Source: Aphrophora alni (Eukaryota > Arthropoda > Insecta > Hemiptera > Aphrophoridae). Taken from it: a stretch of 64,000 nt of DNA. Below, piece after piece: positions 12,290 through 64,000 of this stretch; positions within the stretch are counted from its first letter, which is position 1; the number at the start of each line of letters is the position of its first letter. The notes beneath the pieces are model-generated. The model saw nothing but the letters and a program-made list of their open reading frames with translations, had not been told where the DNA came from and did no database searches. Made by a program: the position numbers and the translations under genes. The stretch is from positions 92,660,511-92,724,510 of the forward strand of contig OY740770.1 of NCBI GenBank assembly GCA_963513935.1, in the 5' to 3' direction.

Positions 12290-12860
12290 ATTACTTAAGC
12301 CACTTTTCCTTTCATAGGCTCAAATGTGACATCATTTAACATAATAAGGTTTGAGTTATTATAAGCAGAGAAGATAGCTTTACTTCTAGGGGATGTTTTT
12401 TTACTTCACCAGAATGGATGATGGGCATTCAAATCCCTGCAAATGGTTGTATATTCCCCATCATTTGACGATGTTATTTTTTCCCAAATCTCCTCGTTAT
12501 ATTTTGCCTGCTTTACAATAGCAATTATATAATAGGCTATAACAATTTTTTAAAAGCAAATTAAGTTTATATCTATTGCTTCTGTTGAATCTAAGGTATT
12601 ATTTATAATTAAATCACCACCTGAGAATCTCATATCTGATAGAGTTATGGATAACAAAGATAATGCCTCCATATCCGTCCTCTTTGTCCTTATGATATAT
12701 TTTTGTAATTAGCTATATTTATTGTACCGTTTTTAATAACCAAGTTTCCTGTACATTTTTTTTTTTTAAATATTGTCTAATTCAAAGAGTTTAGGTATAA
12801 TGGATTGTGTATTCATTTTAAAAGGTGTACCATAGTTTATTATTTTTTTGCTTCATTAAT
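12290..12860 (-). pseudogene. LINE A (minus): apurinic-type endonuclease remnant
   Basis: Minus-strand frames give IVIAYYIIAIVKQAKYNEE, then CRDLNAHHPFW (near 12409-12440), matching the GDFNAHHPLWGS motif of I/Jockey-type endonucleases, followed by SAYNNSNLIMLNDVTFEP. The start near 12830 (NTQSIIPKLFELDNI) resembles the QWNVQSIIPKL N-terminus of this domain. Many stops. The transposase gene interrupts the ORF just beyond this piece. Confidence 0.75.
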
Positions 12861-13399
12861 AATCTGTTTAAAAAGTGTTATTATTATTTTTACATTCTAT
12901 TTTAGTTACATCCAATAAAATATCTTTTTACTGGGGTCTGAAATTTACTTATATTTTTAGTAATATATTTAGAGGATTTTTGTTTATAGTTATTCTCTAG
13001 GTTTTTAAAAAATTCCACTATTATATCATGTTTTTTTTAAAGATATTTTGTCTTAAATTTTCTATTTTATTACGTAATATATGCATAAGGTTTATTCTTA
13101 TTTACAGGGGAGGTTACATTTGGCATATTTTTGTTATTATTATGGTATGTAGAAGGTTTTTTTTATATATATTTGGTAGTCCTGTAGTATTTAAGTTAAG
13201 GTTCGCTTTATATGGTTTAACATTATTTTTGTATTATGTCCTCTCCTACTACTAGTATGAAGTTTGAGTGAGTATTATAGTTAGGTTGATGATCTATTAT
13301 TGTTTCTGAACAAAATTTAGGTCTATGTGTGTTATTTTAAAACTGGTTATGTCTATATATGATTGGATATTCTTTTTGTACTATTTTATATGTGGTTTG

Positions 13400-14626
13400 T
13401 GAATATGTCCTTCGTTTGGTTTTATATCTGTTATTATATTAGGATTTGTTAGTGGAAAGAATTGACTGATTTTATAAAAAATTTCATTCTGGATGCTCAT
13501 CCGCTCTAAAATATTTTGTTGTCTAATAAATTCAGGACATCTTTTGTTATTACTGTGACCATTACATTTAATAGAGCATAGTGGTTTGGTACATTCTTCT
13601 GAATGATATGTACCACCACAATCCCTACAATTACTTTTTTTGTTACAGGGTGAGTCATGGGCGTACCCACCGAGGGGCAGCTGCCCCCCCCCCCTGGAAG
13701 CAAAAAAATTAATCTTTATTATACATTTTGTTGCTGGAATTTAATACAATTCTTGAAATAACTATTTTAATAATCAAAAAAATACTTACATATTAAAATT
13801 ATGAAATTAGGATAATTTATCGTTATTTTATTGTCGATCGAAATTATCATATTTTATAGGGCTTCCCTCCCCCTCCCCCCTAGTTTGATCCTGGGTATGC
13901 CCTTGGGGTGAGTTTGCTACATGGCCATAGGCAAAACATTTATAGCATTGCCTAACAGGAAAAGTGTATCTTTCAACACACCACCTGACAAAGTTTAAGC
14001 TTATATAATCTGGGAGTTTGTCTAAATCAAAAGTTATTTTTATGAAACTAATATTAATTAGTTTATTATTAACCTTTTATTCTTTGCACTTTTATAATAA
14101 GGAAAGTGCATTCACTCTCATACAATAACTCTTCTTCTGACACTTTCGGTTCGGCATAAACTACTCCCATACATTCTACTCTACTAGAAGGGACAAAACT
14201 ATATATGTTGAGTTAAAAAGGTTGAATCTAAAAGATTGTTAGCTGCAAAAAGATTGTAATTTTTTCATGTAACAGTCAAGTTTTTATCAGTTCTTTTAAT
14301 GTGAACAATATCATCATAGTGTTGTTTAATTATTTTATTTATCTTTATTTGGAACAATGATGTCATAAGGATCCTCATTGTAATTTTTATAGGTTCTAAA
14401 TTTGTATGTGTTAAAATTTTTCAAAGAGGGTGGTATTATAGAATCTTTATTTATGTTATTTTCCTATTATTAATTACATAAATCTTCCCTTTTTCTTTTA
14501 TTTTCATTAACTTGGTCTTCAACTGAAATAATTTTATCTGTACTTACTATCTATTTCTATGAGTTTTTGTAACTACAAATCTGTTTCTTCGTTCCTATTT
14601 CCTGGGATGTCTAGACCTTCCGCCAT
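13400..14626 (-). pseudogene. LINE A (minus): ORF1 with CCHC zinc knuckles
   Basis: Starts at a probable ATG (first base 14626) encoding MAEGLDIPGNRNEETDL. It reaches FDLDKLPDYISLNFVRWCVE, RYTFPVRQCYKCFAYGHVA, then after the MITE insertion NCRDCGGTYHSEECTKP and CSIKCNGHSNNKRCPEF. These are the two to three CCHC knuckles of gag-like ORF1 proteins in I/Jockey-type LINEs, which bind RNA. Broken by stops and by a 250-bp insertion within the first knuckle. Confidence 0.82.
13656..13905. mobile_element. hAT-type MITE inside the LINE ORF1
   Basis: Bounded by perfect 8-bp duplications GGGTGAGT (13648-13655 and 13906-13913). Ends CATGGGCGTACCC and GGGTATGCCCTTG are inverted repeats with few mismatches. 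250 bp, no ORF, with C-rich runs near both ends. It splits the first zinc knuckle of ORF1. Confidence 0.93.
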
Positions 14627-14924
14627 GTGTCTGGTCCAGCCTATACTATATTTTTTTAAAAGCATAGAGAAAAAAGACAAAAAACACCTATGTTATTTAT
14701 TATATATATTAAAAAAACTAAATTATCTCTAGAGATTCAGGAATCTAAACTAAAACTTTGTTTTAACTAAATTATACAAAGGTAAGTTGGTTCTACATTT
14801 TGTACTTCTTAGATCTATTGTATGACTTAGATAGGTAAAAGGCTTGTTCAAACATGAAAAACAAAATTACTCGCTCCTATAAAAACAACTCCACTTCCTA
14901 TGACTGCTGAGTGCTGAAGGTATA

Positions 14925-15098
14925 GTGCAAGTTAACAAACTGAATGATATAACATCCAGTTACACAGCTGAGATGTACGCTATCTATAAAGCTATACAAT
15001 TAGTTAAAACATTACAGTATGAACTTTGTATTATAAGTGATGTACAGATTCACAGGTAGCAATATTAGATCTCCAAGAAACCTGTACAAATGTGGAGC
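14925..15098 (+). pseudogene. LINE B RNase H fragment, left half
   Basis: Translates as VNKLNDITSSYTAEMYAIYK then AIQLVKTLQYELCIISD, the YTAEMxAI and I(F)SDSQ regions of the RNase H domain in LINE ORF2. The reading is cut at 15099 by the TTAA element; the other half resumes at 19967. Confidence 0.8.
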
Positions 15099-15796
15099 TT
15101 AACCCTTTGCGATCGGACAGAATATTTATAGGTTGTCCTGATCTGTCGGATGGCCAGCTGTATAGTGGCCGCGGACATTTGCGCAACAACTCAGATTTAA
15201 TTCCACATCAGTTGTTCCTGCTGCTCGGATGGCCAGTGGTACTGGCCAAGATAAAAACCGTCGAACGCTCGGAAGGCCAGCAGCACTGGCCAAGAGACAT
15301 TTGTTGAATTTTAACAATATATTTTTATGTTGTGATGTGTGTAGAGTGCTGTAACCTATAGAGAAATTATTTAACTAAATGACCAGCAGTTCTAGCAGCT
15401 TTATCATTAAAAAGTAACACTGGGAATGCCAAAATCAACACGTGCTCTTTTCTTACAACATTGAGAACATACACACAGTGTCTTGTGATTTTTGTATAAT
15501 TAGTAAATTAGGCATAATTTTCCTTTTTAACTTGAAACATATGTTTTTGTTTAGTTCATTATCTTGTTTGTTTGTGTATCTATATTAATAAAATATTGTT
15601 TGTTTCAAGGATAAATAAAGCAAAAGCTTAAAGTTTCAAATATTGTTTGTTTGTTTTAAAATTTTAAAAAAAACAGAAAGGTGTTCTCGTCAGTTTTAAA
15701 TATATGTGATTTTTGTATAATTAGTAAATTAAGCATTATTTTCCCTTTTAAATTGAAACATAATTTTGTTTAGTTCATTATCTTGTTTGTTTATAT

Positions 15797-15878
15797 TGTA
15801 ATAATTCAAAATATATATTTTATTATTCAAAATTTATTTCATTATTTAAACATATAAATCATACATCTAAATTAATCC

Positions 15879-15921
<43 letters not shown>

Positions 15922-16316
15922 TTATACATACAAGTACAAAATCAAGTGGGCAAGTGAATATAAAAACATATGGGTGAATAACAGTGAATCAGGTGAAAAA
16001 ACAACAGTTAAGAAAGAAAAAAGAAAATTTTTCAGTTAATTTTGAGAATTTAAGAAGTGCGGTTGAAATAGATAGATAATGTGTTAAATGAGACTGAGAA
16101 GATAGAAATAATAGTTGAAGTAAAATATTTAAATAATTATTGGAAAATAGAAGAAAAGGTCAAATACATTAATCTAAACAATTACCAAAAAATAAAATTA
16201 GAAGGAAAAACATTGAAGTAATGGTGAGATTTATAGTTATTGTTTGAATATATATTTTTTTTGTTTTGTTTAAGTGATTGGTGAAGAAACTCAAACCATT
16301 AATCAAATTTGTTTTA

Positions 16317-16365
<49 letters not shown>

Positions 16366-16597
16366 TATATATACATTTTTTTTTCTTTTCTCTTTCATTA
16401 ATACAATCAACATTCTATTGATTAATTATTTTTTTTTTTTATATTATATTTGATTTAACATTTTTTATTTATTCATACTAATAACATTTGAAATAAGCCG
16501 GCACTAACCTAACCTCCGAGATAGACAATAATCAAATTTAAAAAAAAAATTAAAAATTTAATTTAAATAGAAAAATAATAAATAAAGATTTATTATA
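15797..16597 (+). repeat. 5' LTR
   Basis: TGTAATAATTCAAAATATAT at its start; includes (TA)n at 15882-15917 and 16318-16361. Ends AAAGATTTATTATA just before the primer-binding site. Confidence 0.93.
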
Positions 16598-16612
16598 TTG
16601 GCGCCTCAACGT
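16598..16612 (+). promoter_or_regulatory. Primer-binding site
   Basis: TTGGCGCCTCAACG directly after the 5' LTR. The first seven bases (TGGCGCC) match the class complementary to the 3' end of some lysine tRNAs; the exact primer is not determined. Confidence 0.7.
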
Positions 16613-16739
16613 ATTGGCAATTTGTCAAGGAAATCTTCCCCCACCAAATAACTTCTTTTAAAAATAATTTTATGTTAATTTCAAGATATATATTTTGTGT
16701 TGTATTTTGTGTACCGATATATTATTACTAAATATTAAT

Positions 16740-18359
16740 ATGGATAATCAATCGGGATACAACTTAAGAAAAAACATTACGCAGACACAAAAGGCTATAG
16801 AGTTTCACGGTTTGTCGGACCCATCTTCGTCGCGCCGATTAGAAGACGTGACCGCGGGTCAAGAAATAAGTGAAGAAGACGTAGCGCTGGAAGGGCCGCG
16901 GATCGTTGAAGAATCGGGTCAACCACCGACCGTAATAATTGAAGAAGAAGAAGAAGAATACGGCGAAAATATACAGACATATACCAACCGTGAAAATATC
17001 GAAATGACGAGCGACGTGAAGACCAGCCAAGAACCGCAAAGCCATACCATAAATTTCGAACAATTAATGATGTTTATGAAGAAACAATTCGAGGATCAGG
17101 ACAAGCGCTCTAAGGAAATCAAATTAGAATTGAATCAAATTAACCAACGATTCGATGACCAGGAAAAACGTTTTTCTAAGGAATTAAAACAAAACTCCCT
17201 AGAAATAAAACAGGAATTGAGCCAAATTAATAAACGGTTCGAGACCCAGGACAAGAAAATCGACAAATTACAAGAGGACTGTCGGTTTCAAACCGAACAG
17301 GTGAAGGAGTTTGTGATCGACTTGAATCAACGAACTAGGGAAAAGACACACCAAGAGCTGGAACAAATAACCCAGAAAATTGCTGAGCAAAATTCAAGAC
17401 AACAGGAGGGAATAGACAAAAATAAGGAGACAAGTTTAGAACAAGAGCGACAGATAACATCTTTAGAACGATTGGCCAACGATAACAAGGCGAGAGTGGA
17501 AACCCTCGAGGACAAGATTCAGAAAAACTCACCCACAGCACCACCCAACATATATGTCACCTGTGGAAGTACCACAAATGGGATAATCGATAATAACGTT
17601 CCAAAATTTCATGGCAGGGAGCACAATCCAACTGAACACCTCAACAGGATCCGTAAATTTTATGAGCGGAGGACAACTCAAAATAACACCACCGATCCAA
17701 ACATCCAACTGATCGACACCCTGGAGTTATGCCTAGAACATCATGCGGCAAGATGGTTCAGTTTGGTCAGAGACGACATACACTGCTGGGAAGAGTTCAA
17801 AGAAGCCTTTGAGAAAAAATATTGGAGCAGGGAAGTGCAACGCGGAATCCGGCACAGAATGGAAACTGAAGAGTATCAAAGGAATGGCAAACTCAGTAGG
17901 GCCGAATATTTTACTGAGCGAGTCATAACTTTGAAGTCAATGCAACCACCACTTTCTGAGGATGAGATTATAACCTGTTTGGCGGATCATTTCGACTAAT
18001 TGATTCAAGATGCACGAAGAGTCCAACGCATCGAAACAATCCTGGACTTTGAACTCCTGTTGCAAAGGGAGGACTTAAAAGATGTTTATACGCGAGAAAG
18101 GAGGAACCAGAATTTGACTACTGCACCTTCACCGAGAACACGATTCACACCAAGGGAACAACCAGTTGGATCAAACAATAATTTCCACTTTAGACCATCA
18201 ACACAGTTCCAAAATTATCGACCTCCACCTTTTCATCAACAAAATCACCGACCTCCGTCTAGACCATTTAATTCAAACAGAAACCCTCCAAGAAATTTTC
18301 AACCTTCATTTAGACCTCTACGCGATAATGAGACACCAATAACCGATACAGGTCAATAA
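16740..18359 (+). pseudogene. Retrotransposon gag polyprotein (one internal stop)
   Basis: ATG at 16740 (MDNQSGYNLRKN). The order is an acidic low-complexity N-terminus with a run of Glu near residue 65, a long coiled coil (about 100-285) rich in repeats such as LNQINQRFDDQEKRF, and a retrotransposon-gag capsid domain (about 287-419) with VPKFHGREHNPTEHLNRI, AARWFSLVRDDI, WEEFKEAFEKKYW and GKLSRAEYF. An in-frame TAA at 17997-17999 follows HFD. The same frame continues LIQDARRVQRIETILDFELL to a Pro/Asn/Arg-rich tail ending at 18359. There is no CCHC knuckle. 539 codons in all. Long open frames around one stop fit a young copy, or programmed readthrough, though readthrough is speculative. Confidence 0.88.
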
Positions 18360-18492
18360 ATAGTAATGGTGTATCTGATAAAGATAACTAAATTTTTATT
18401 AAATAAATTATAATTTTTCATTATTAATTTCGTTTTATTCCCATACAAATCTTTAAATAAACATTTTTAGGGAAAGTTACCCTGGAGATAAT

Positions 18493-18579
18493 TGTAATAA
18501 TTCAAAATATATATTTTATTATTCAAAAATTTATTTCATTATTTAAACATATAAATCATACATCTAAATTAATCCATTA

Positions 18580-18619
<40 letters not shown>

Positions 18620-19264
18620 AAATATTATACATACAAGTACAAAATCAAGTGGGCAAGTGAATATAAAAACATATGGGTGAATAACAGTGAATCAGGTGAA
18701 AAAACAACAGTTAAGAAAGAAAAAAGAAAATTTTTCAGTTAATTTTGAGAATTTACGAAGTGCGGTTGAAATAGATAGATAATGTGTTAAATGAGACTGA
18801 GAAGATAGAAATAATAGTTGAAGTAAAATATTAAAATAATTATTGGAAAATAGAAGAAAAGGTCAAATACATTAATCTAAACAATTACCAAAAAATAAAA
18901 TTAGAAGGAAAAACATTGAAGTAATTGTGAGATTTATAGTTATTGTTTGAATATATATTTTTTTTTGTTTTGTTTAAGTGATTGGTGAAGAAACTCAAAC
19001 CATTAATCAAATTTGTTTTATATTTATAATATACGGTATATTAAATATATATACATATTTTTTTTCTTTTCTCTTTCATTAATACAATCAACATTCTATT
19101 GATTAAATATTTTTTTTTTATATTATATTTGATTTAACATTTTTTATTTATTCATACTAATAACATTTGAAATAAGCCGGCACTAACCTAACCCCCGAGA
19201 TAGACAATAATCAAATTTAAAAAAAAAAATTAAATTTAAATAGAAAAATAATAAATAAAGATTT

Positions 19265-19270
<6 letters not shown>
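18493..19270 (+). repeat. 3' LTR
   Basis: Direct copy of the 5' LTR with a shorter second TA tract (about 19028-19040) and a few substitutions (for example CTCCGAG versus CCCCGAG). Followed by a (TA)n/(CA)n microsatellite. Confidence 0.93.
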
Positions 19271-19317
<47 letters not shown>

Positions 19318-19329
19318 TATATATATATT
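19268..19329. repeat. (TA)n(CA)n microsatellite
   Basis: Abuts the 3' LTR and hides the target duplication. Confidence 0.9.
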
Positions 19330-19966
19330 TATTTATAAATAAAATATAAAAAATTGTTTGTTTGTTTTAAAATTTAAAAAAAACTGTAAGGTGTTCTCGT
19401 CAGTTTTAAATATGTGTTAGTTTTGTATAATTAGTAAATTAGGCATTATTGTCCTTTTTAACTTGAAACATATGATTTTGTTTAGTTCAGTATCTTTTTG
19501 TTTGTGTATACCTACTAATAAAATTTTAAAAATTGTTTGTTTGTGTTAAAATAAAAAACTGAAAAGGTGTTTCCGTAACTTTGAAATATATGTGATATTT
19601 GTATAATTAGTAAATGAGGCATTATTTTCCCTTTTAACTTGAAACATAAGAATTTGTTTAGTTCAGTATCTTGTTTGTCTGTGTATATTAAGAAAATAAT
19701 TATTAAAATGGAATTGGTTTTTGTTTAAAAAAAAATAAATACCCTTTGTAAAAATTGCAGTCTGTGATAAAAATAATTCCGACCTGGTGGGAAGAAGCCG
19801 ACATTATAAATAAATGCCGAGTTGACGCGGAGTGGAGCATGGCCAGTACAGCTGGCTGTCCGACCGCCGGAACCAATAATTTATTTATGCGAAAGAATTC
19901 CGAGTGGCTGCTGATGCTGACTGCGTTGTGGCCACACCTACTGGCCTTCCGATCGCAAAGGGTTAA

Positions 19967-20463
19967 TGAATTAACACTGAATATAATAGTAGGAACAATA
20001 GAAAGTGATAAATCGAATGTGTAGATAAATTGGTTCTTGATGCAACAACATAATGTTATGATTTTTTTTATTCCCTTAACGAGTATTCCACATTCAAAAA
20101 AAATTACACACCCAAATTTAACCATTATCAGGATTTAAATAAAGCAACATGGTACAAATGCAAATGTAAATGAAAATTTTAGGGCTACTCCCTGGTTTAG
20201 GAATTCAATTTAAATAGATGTGATATAACATCGATTTCCAAATTACTATTTAGACAATTAGTAAACTCTACAAAATTTAATAATATTTTACATCCAATTA
20301 GCTGAGATGCAGTCTGGGAGTCTTTACAACATATTATTTTTGATTGCCCAAATATGAAAATTTTAGAATACTAATGCATGGAAAATTAAAGAGAATATTG
20401 GGGACCCCCTTTAATCTTAGTTGATATTCTTAAAAATAATTAAACTGTTAAAAAAAAAAAAAA
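19967..20463 (+). pseudogene. LINE B ORF2 end, right half, with A-rich tail
   Basis: Continues the RNase H/C-terminal frames of 14925-15098 after the TTAA element: GTNANVNENFRATPWFRNS, then WESLQHIIFDCPNMKILEY, the (H)IFxCP motif near the C-terminus of I/Jockey-type ORF2. Ends in an A run at about 20450-20463. Many stops. Confidence 0.75.
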
Positions 20464-21138
20464 GCAAAAATATCAATTTAAAACTGAAAAGCAACACAAC
20501 AATAGTAAACATACTTGTTAATCCCTAGCTCAAGTTACCATGGTCCATCAGAACTTTTCGTGATAGGAATGCCAGAAGGACCTATGGTGAGAAGATAGAT
20601 CCTTAATCATTCAATCCCTAAATTTCTTTTTTCTAAAAACCTTTGGAAATTTTCTCACTTTTTTCTGTGAGTAACAAAGATTACTTTTTAGGACACAATA
20701 TACCTACATTTTCTTATTACAAAACAGCTAGATAGAAGTGCATACCTGTAAATAATTACCTACTAATATAAACTTTCTATACTCTCCAAAGACAAATAAT
20801 TTTGATTCATGTGGCTAATACAGAATGTTTATTTATAATAAACTCAAATAAGTGGACTATAAAAGGGGTATATTTTCGGAAGTGTAGCTATTAAGAACAT
20901 TAATAATTTAAGATTGATAATAATTCAGATCATTATTCCAGTGAATTATAATATTTGAAAAATAAAGTGACAGTGATTATTTTCAAAGATTACATGGTTA
21001 AATCAAGCCTGCATATTTGTTAGGCAAGAAGAAGAAAAAAAAAAAAAGTCGCAACTACAAGTCTACAACTACAACCGGCACTAGTCAATCCGTAATGTTA
21101 ATGTCTTGTATGTGTATAAATAAATAATAATTGAAATA
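20464..21138 (+). promoter_or_regulatory. Upstream region and probable 5' UTR of CPSF3
   Basis: AT-rich sequence between the LINE remnant and the CPSF3 start. It holds short A runs (about 21036-21048) and no ORF. Part of it (about 20540-20590) is the reverse complement of a stretch at about 3608-3664, so it is partly repeat-derived. No convincing TATA box or initiator could be singled out; the promoter is inferred from position only. Confidence 0.3.
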
Positions 21139-63671
<42,533 letters not shown>

Positions 63672-63881
63672 GTATTATATTTCAAATATAGGAGTGTAAG
63701 AATCTATTATTGTCTGTAAAAAAAATTTAAAAAAAAAACCACTGATTCATAAATAGCAACAAACCCAGCAACACTAAAGTTTGTTAACAAAAGTAAACGT
63801 AGTTCAAATTTAACAGAAAAGTAAACAACATATTTAAAGGCTATTAAGAGTTTTTTCAACAGTAACATCAAATTGCTTTAA

Positions 63882-64000
63882 CACGTTAGCTGCCATATCG
63901 GTCCGATCGGACCGAAACTAAGGTGACTGTACATGCAGCGTTACGGCACGATCGGACCGATAAAGTCACTGACATAATGTTTTGTTTTGTGGCTCATAGT
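63882..64000 (+). mobile_element. Left end of a probable TTAA element, cut by the window
   Basis: TTAA (63878-63881) is followed by CACGTTAGCTGCCATATCGG. A perfect 16-bp palindrome CGGTCCGATCGGACCG (63899-63914) and a second GATCGGACCG at 63950-63959 resemble the sub-terminal palindromes in the element at 15103. GC content jumps here relative to the intron. Confidence 0.6.

Larger units (their letters stand above)
15797..19270 (+). mobile_element. Gag-only LTR retrotransposon
   Basis: Two nearly identical direct repeats (15797-16597, 801 bp; 18493-19270, 778 bp) start TGTAAT and end ATTATA, an imperfect inverted pair. They differ mainly in (TA)n length plus roughly half a dozen substitutions, so the insertion is young. 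One base after the 5' LTR is TGGCGCCTCAACG, a primer-binding site of the TGGCGCC class. The internal 1895 bp contains only gag; no protease, RT, RNase H or integrase. A weak purine stretch (CTGGAGATAA) precedes the 3' LTR. It therefore depends on another element's enzymes. The target duplication cannot be told from flanking AT repeats. Confidence 0.93.
15484..19700. repeat. About four tandem minisatellite units in the TTAA element, split by the LTR element
   Basis: Units containing TTTGTATAATTAGTAAATTA and TTTAGTTCATTATCTTGTTT begin near 15484, 15705, 19415 and 19591. Spacing is about 180-220 bp and identity is high. The LTR retrotransposon landed in the second unit. Confidence 0.8.
15103..19962. 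mobile_element. TTAA-flanked piggyBac-like element carrying an LTR retrotransposon
   Basis: Flanked by TTAA at 15099-15102 and 19963-19966. Ends CCCTTTGCGATCGG and CCGATCGCAAAGGG are perfect 14-bp inverted repeats; TTAA duplication and CCC ends mark the piggyBac superfamily. Both termini hold short palindromes such as GGCCAGTGGTACTGGCC (15231-15247). Without the LTR insert (15797-19270) it is about 1.4 kb with no transposase ORF, so it is non-autonomous. The ORFs at its two ends are not real genes. Confidence 0.93.

Noticed and set aside
15092..15317. Open frames on both strands at the left end of the TTAA element
   Set aside because: They coincide with GC-rich sub-terminal palindromes and resemble no protein.
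15484..19700. Spaced repeats as a CRISPR-like array
   Set aside because: Units are long, diverged tandem minisatellite copies in eukaryotic transposon DNA, not short repeats with unique spacers.
19703..20125. Open frames on both strands at the right end of the TTAA element
   Set aside because: They cross the element boundary at 19963 and show no motif.

Overview
The window looks like AT-rich arthropod (most likely insect) nuclear DNA. Coding sequence is split by canonical GT-AG introns, (TA)n microsatellites are abundant, and intergenic and intronic space is packed with eukaryotic transposable elements: pogo/Tigger, hAT, TTAA-inserting piggyBac-like, mariner/IS630-like, several non-LTR retrotransposon (LINE) clades, LTR elements and Penelope-like elements. 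No rRNA, tRNA or CRISPR was seen. The species cannot be fixed from sequence alone.

The only recognisable host gene is CPSF3 (CPSF73), the pre-mRNA 3'-end processing endonuclease, on the + strand. Ten coding exons can be joined without a break from the ATG at 21139 to a donor at about 63671, giving 422 codons. These cover the metallo-beta-lactamase domain and most of the beta-CASP domain. The last catalytic histidine and the C-terminal third lie beyond the window. The coding parts total about 1.27 kb over 42.5 kb; the rest is introns of 1.7 to 9.3 kb swollen by mobile DNA.

Layout. 1-3.3 kb: microsatellite, a Tigger-type MITE, a LINE fragment. 3.8-6.1 kb: a complete-ended hAT transposon (8-bp target duplication) with a decayed transposase. 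6.5-14.6 kb: a minus-strand LINE (CCHC ORF1, endonuclease, RT, start of RNase H) cut up by a two-exon DDE-like transposase gene (9335-11994), a 250-bp hAT-type MITE and other insertions. 14.9-20.5 kb: a three-level nest in which a LINE is split by a TTAA element, itself split by a young LTR retrotransposon carrying only gag. 21.1-63.7 kb: CPSF3 with its transposon-filled introns. 63.88 kb to the end: the start of another probable TTAA element with a perfect 16-bp palindrome.

The most interesting signals are (i) hammerhead-ribozyme-like motifs with palindromic stem III, one in perfect core form inside a 440-bp near-perfect inverted repeat in CPSF3 intron 5, plus further copies in introns 4, 7 and 9, together with a Penelope-type GIY-YIG remnant; (ii) the gag-only LTR element with nearly identical LTRs; (iii) a LINE insertion whose tail starts about 5 nt inside a CPSF3 splice donor; and (iv) the two-exon transposase-like gene with a DSCGGQNRN motif. 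All assignments come from reading the sequence; no database search was run.
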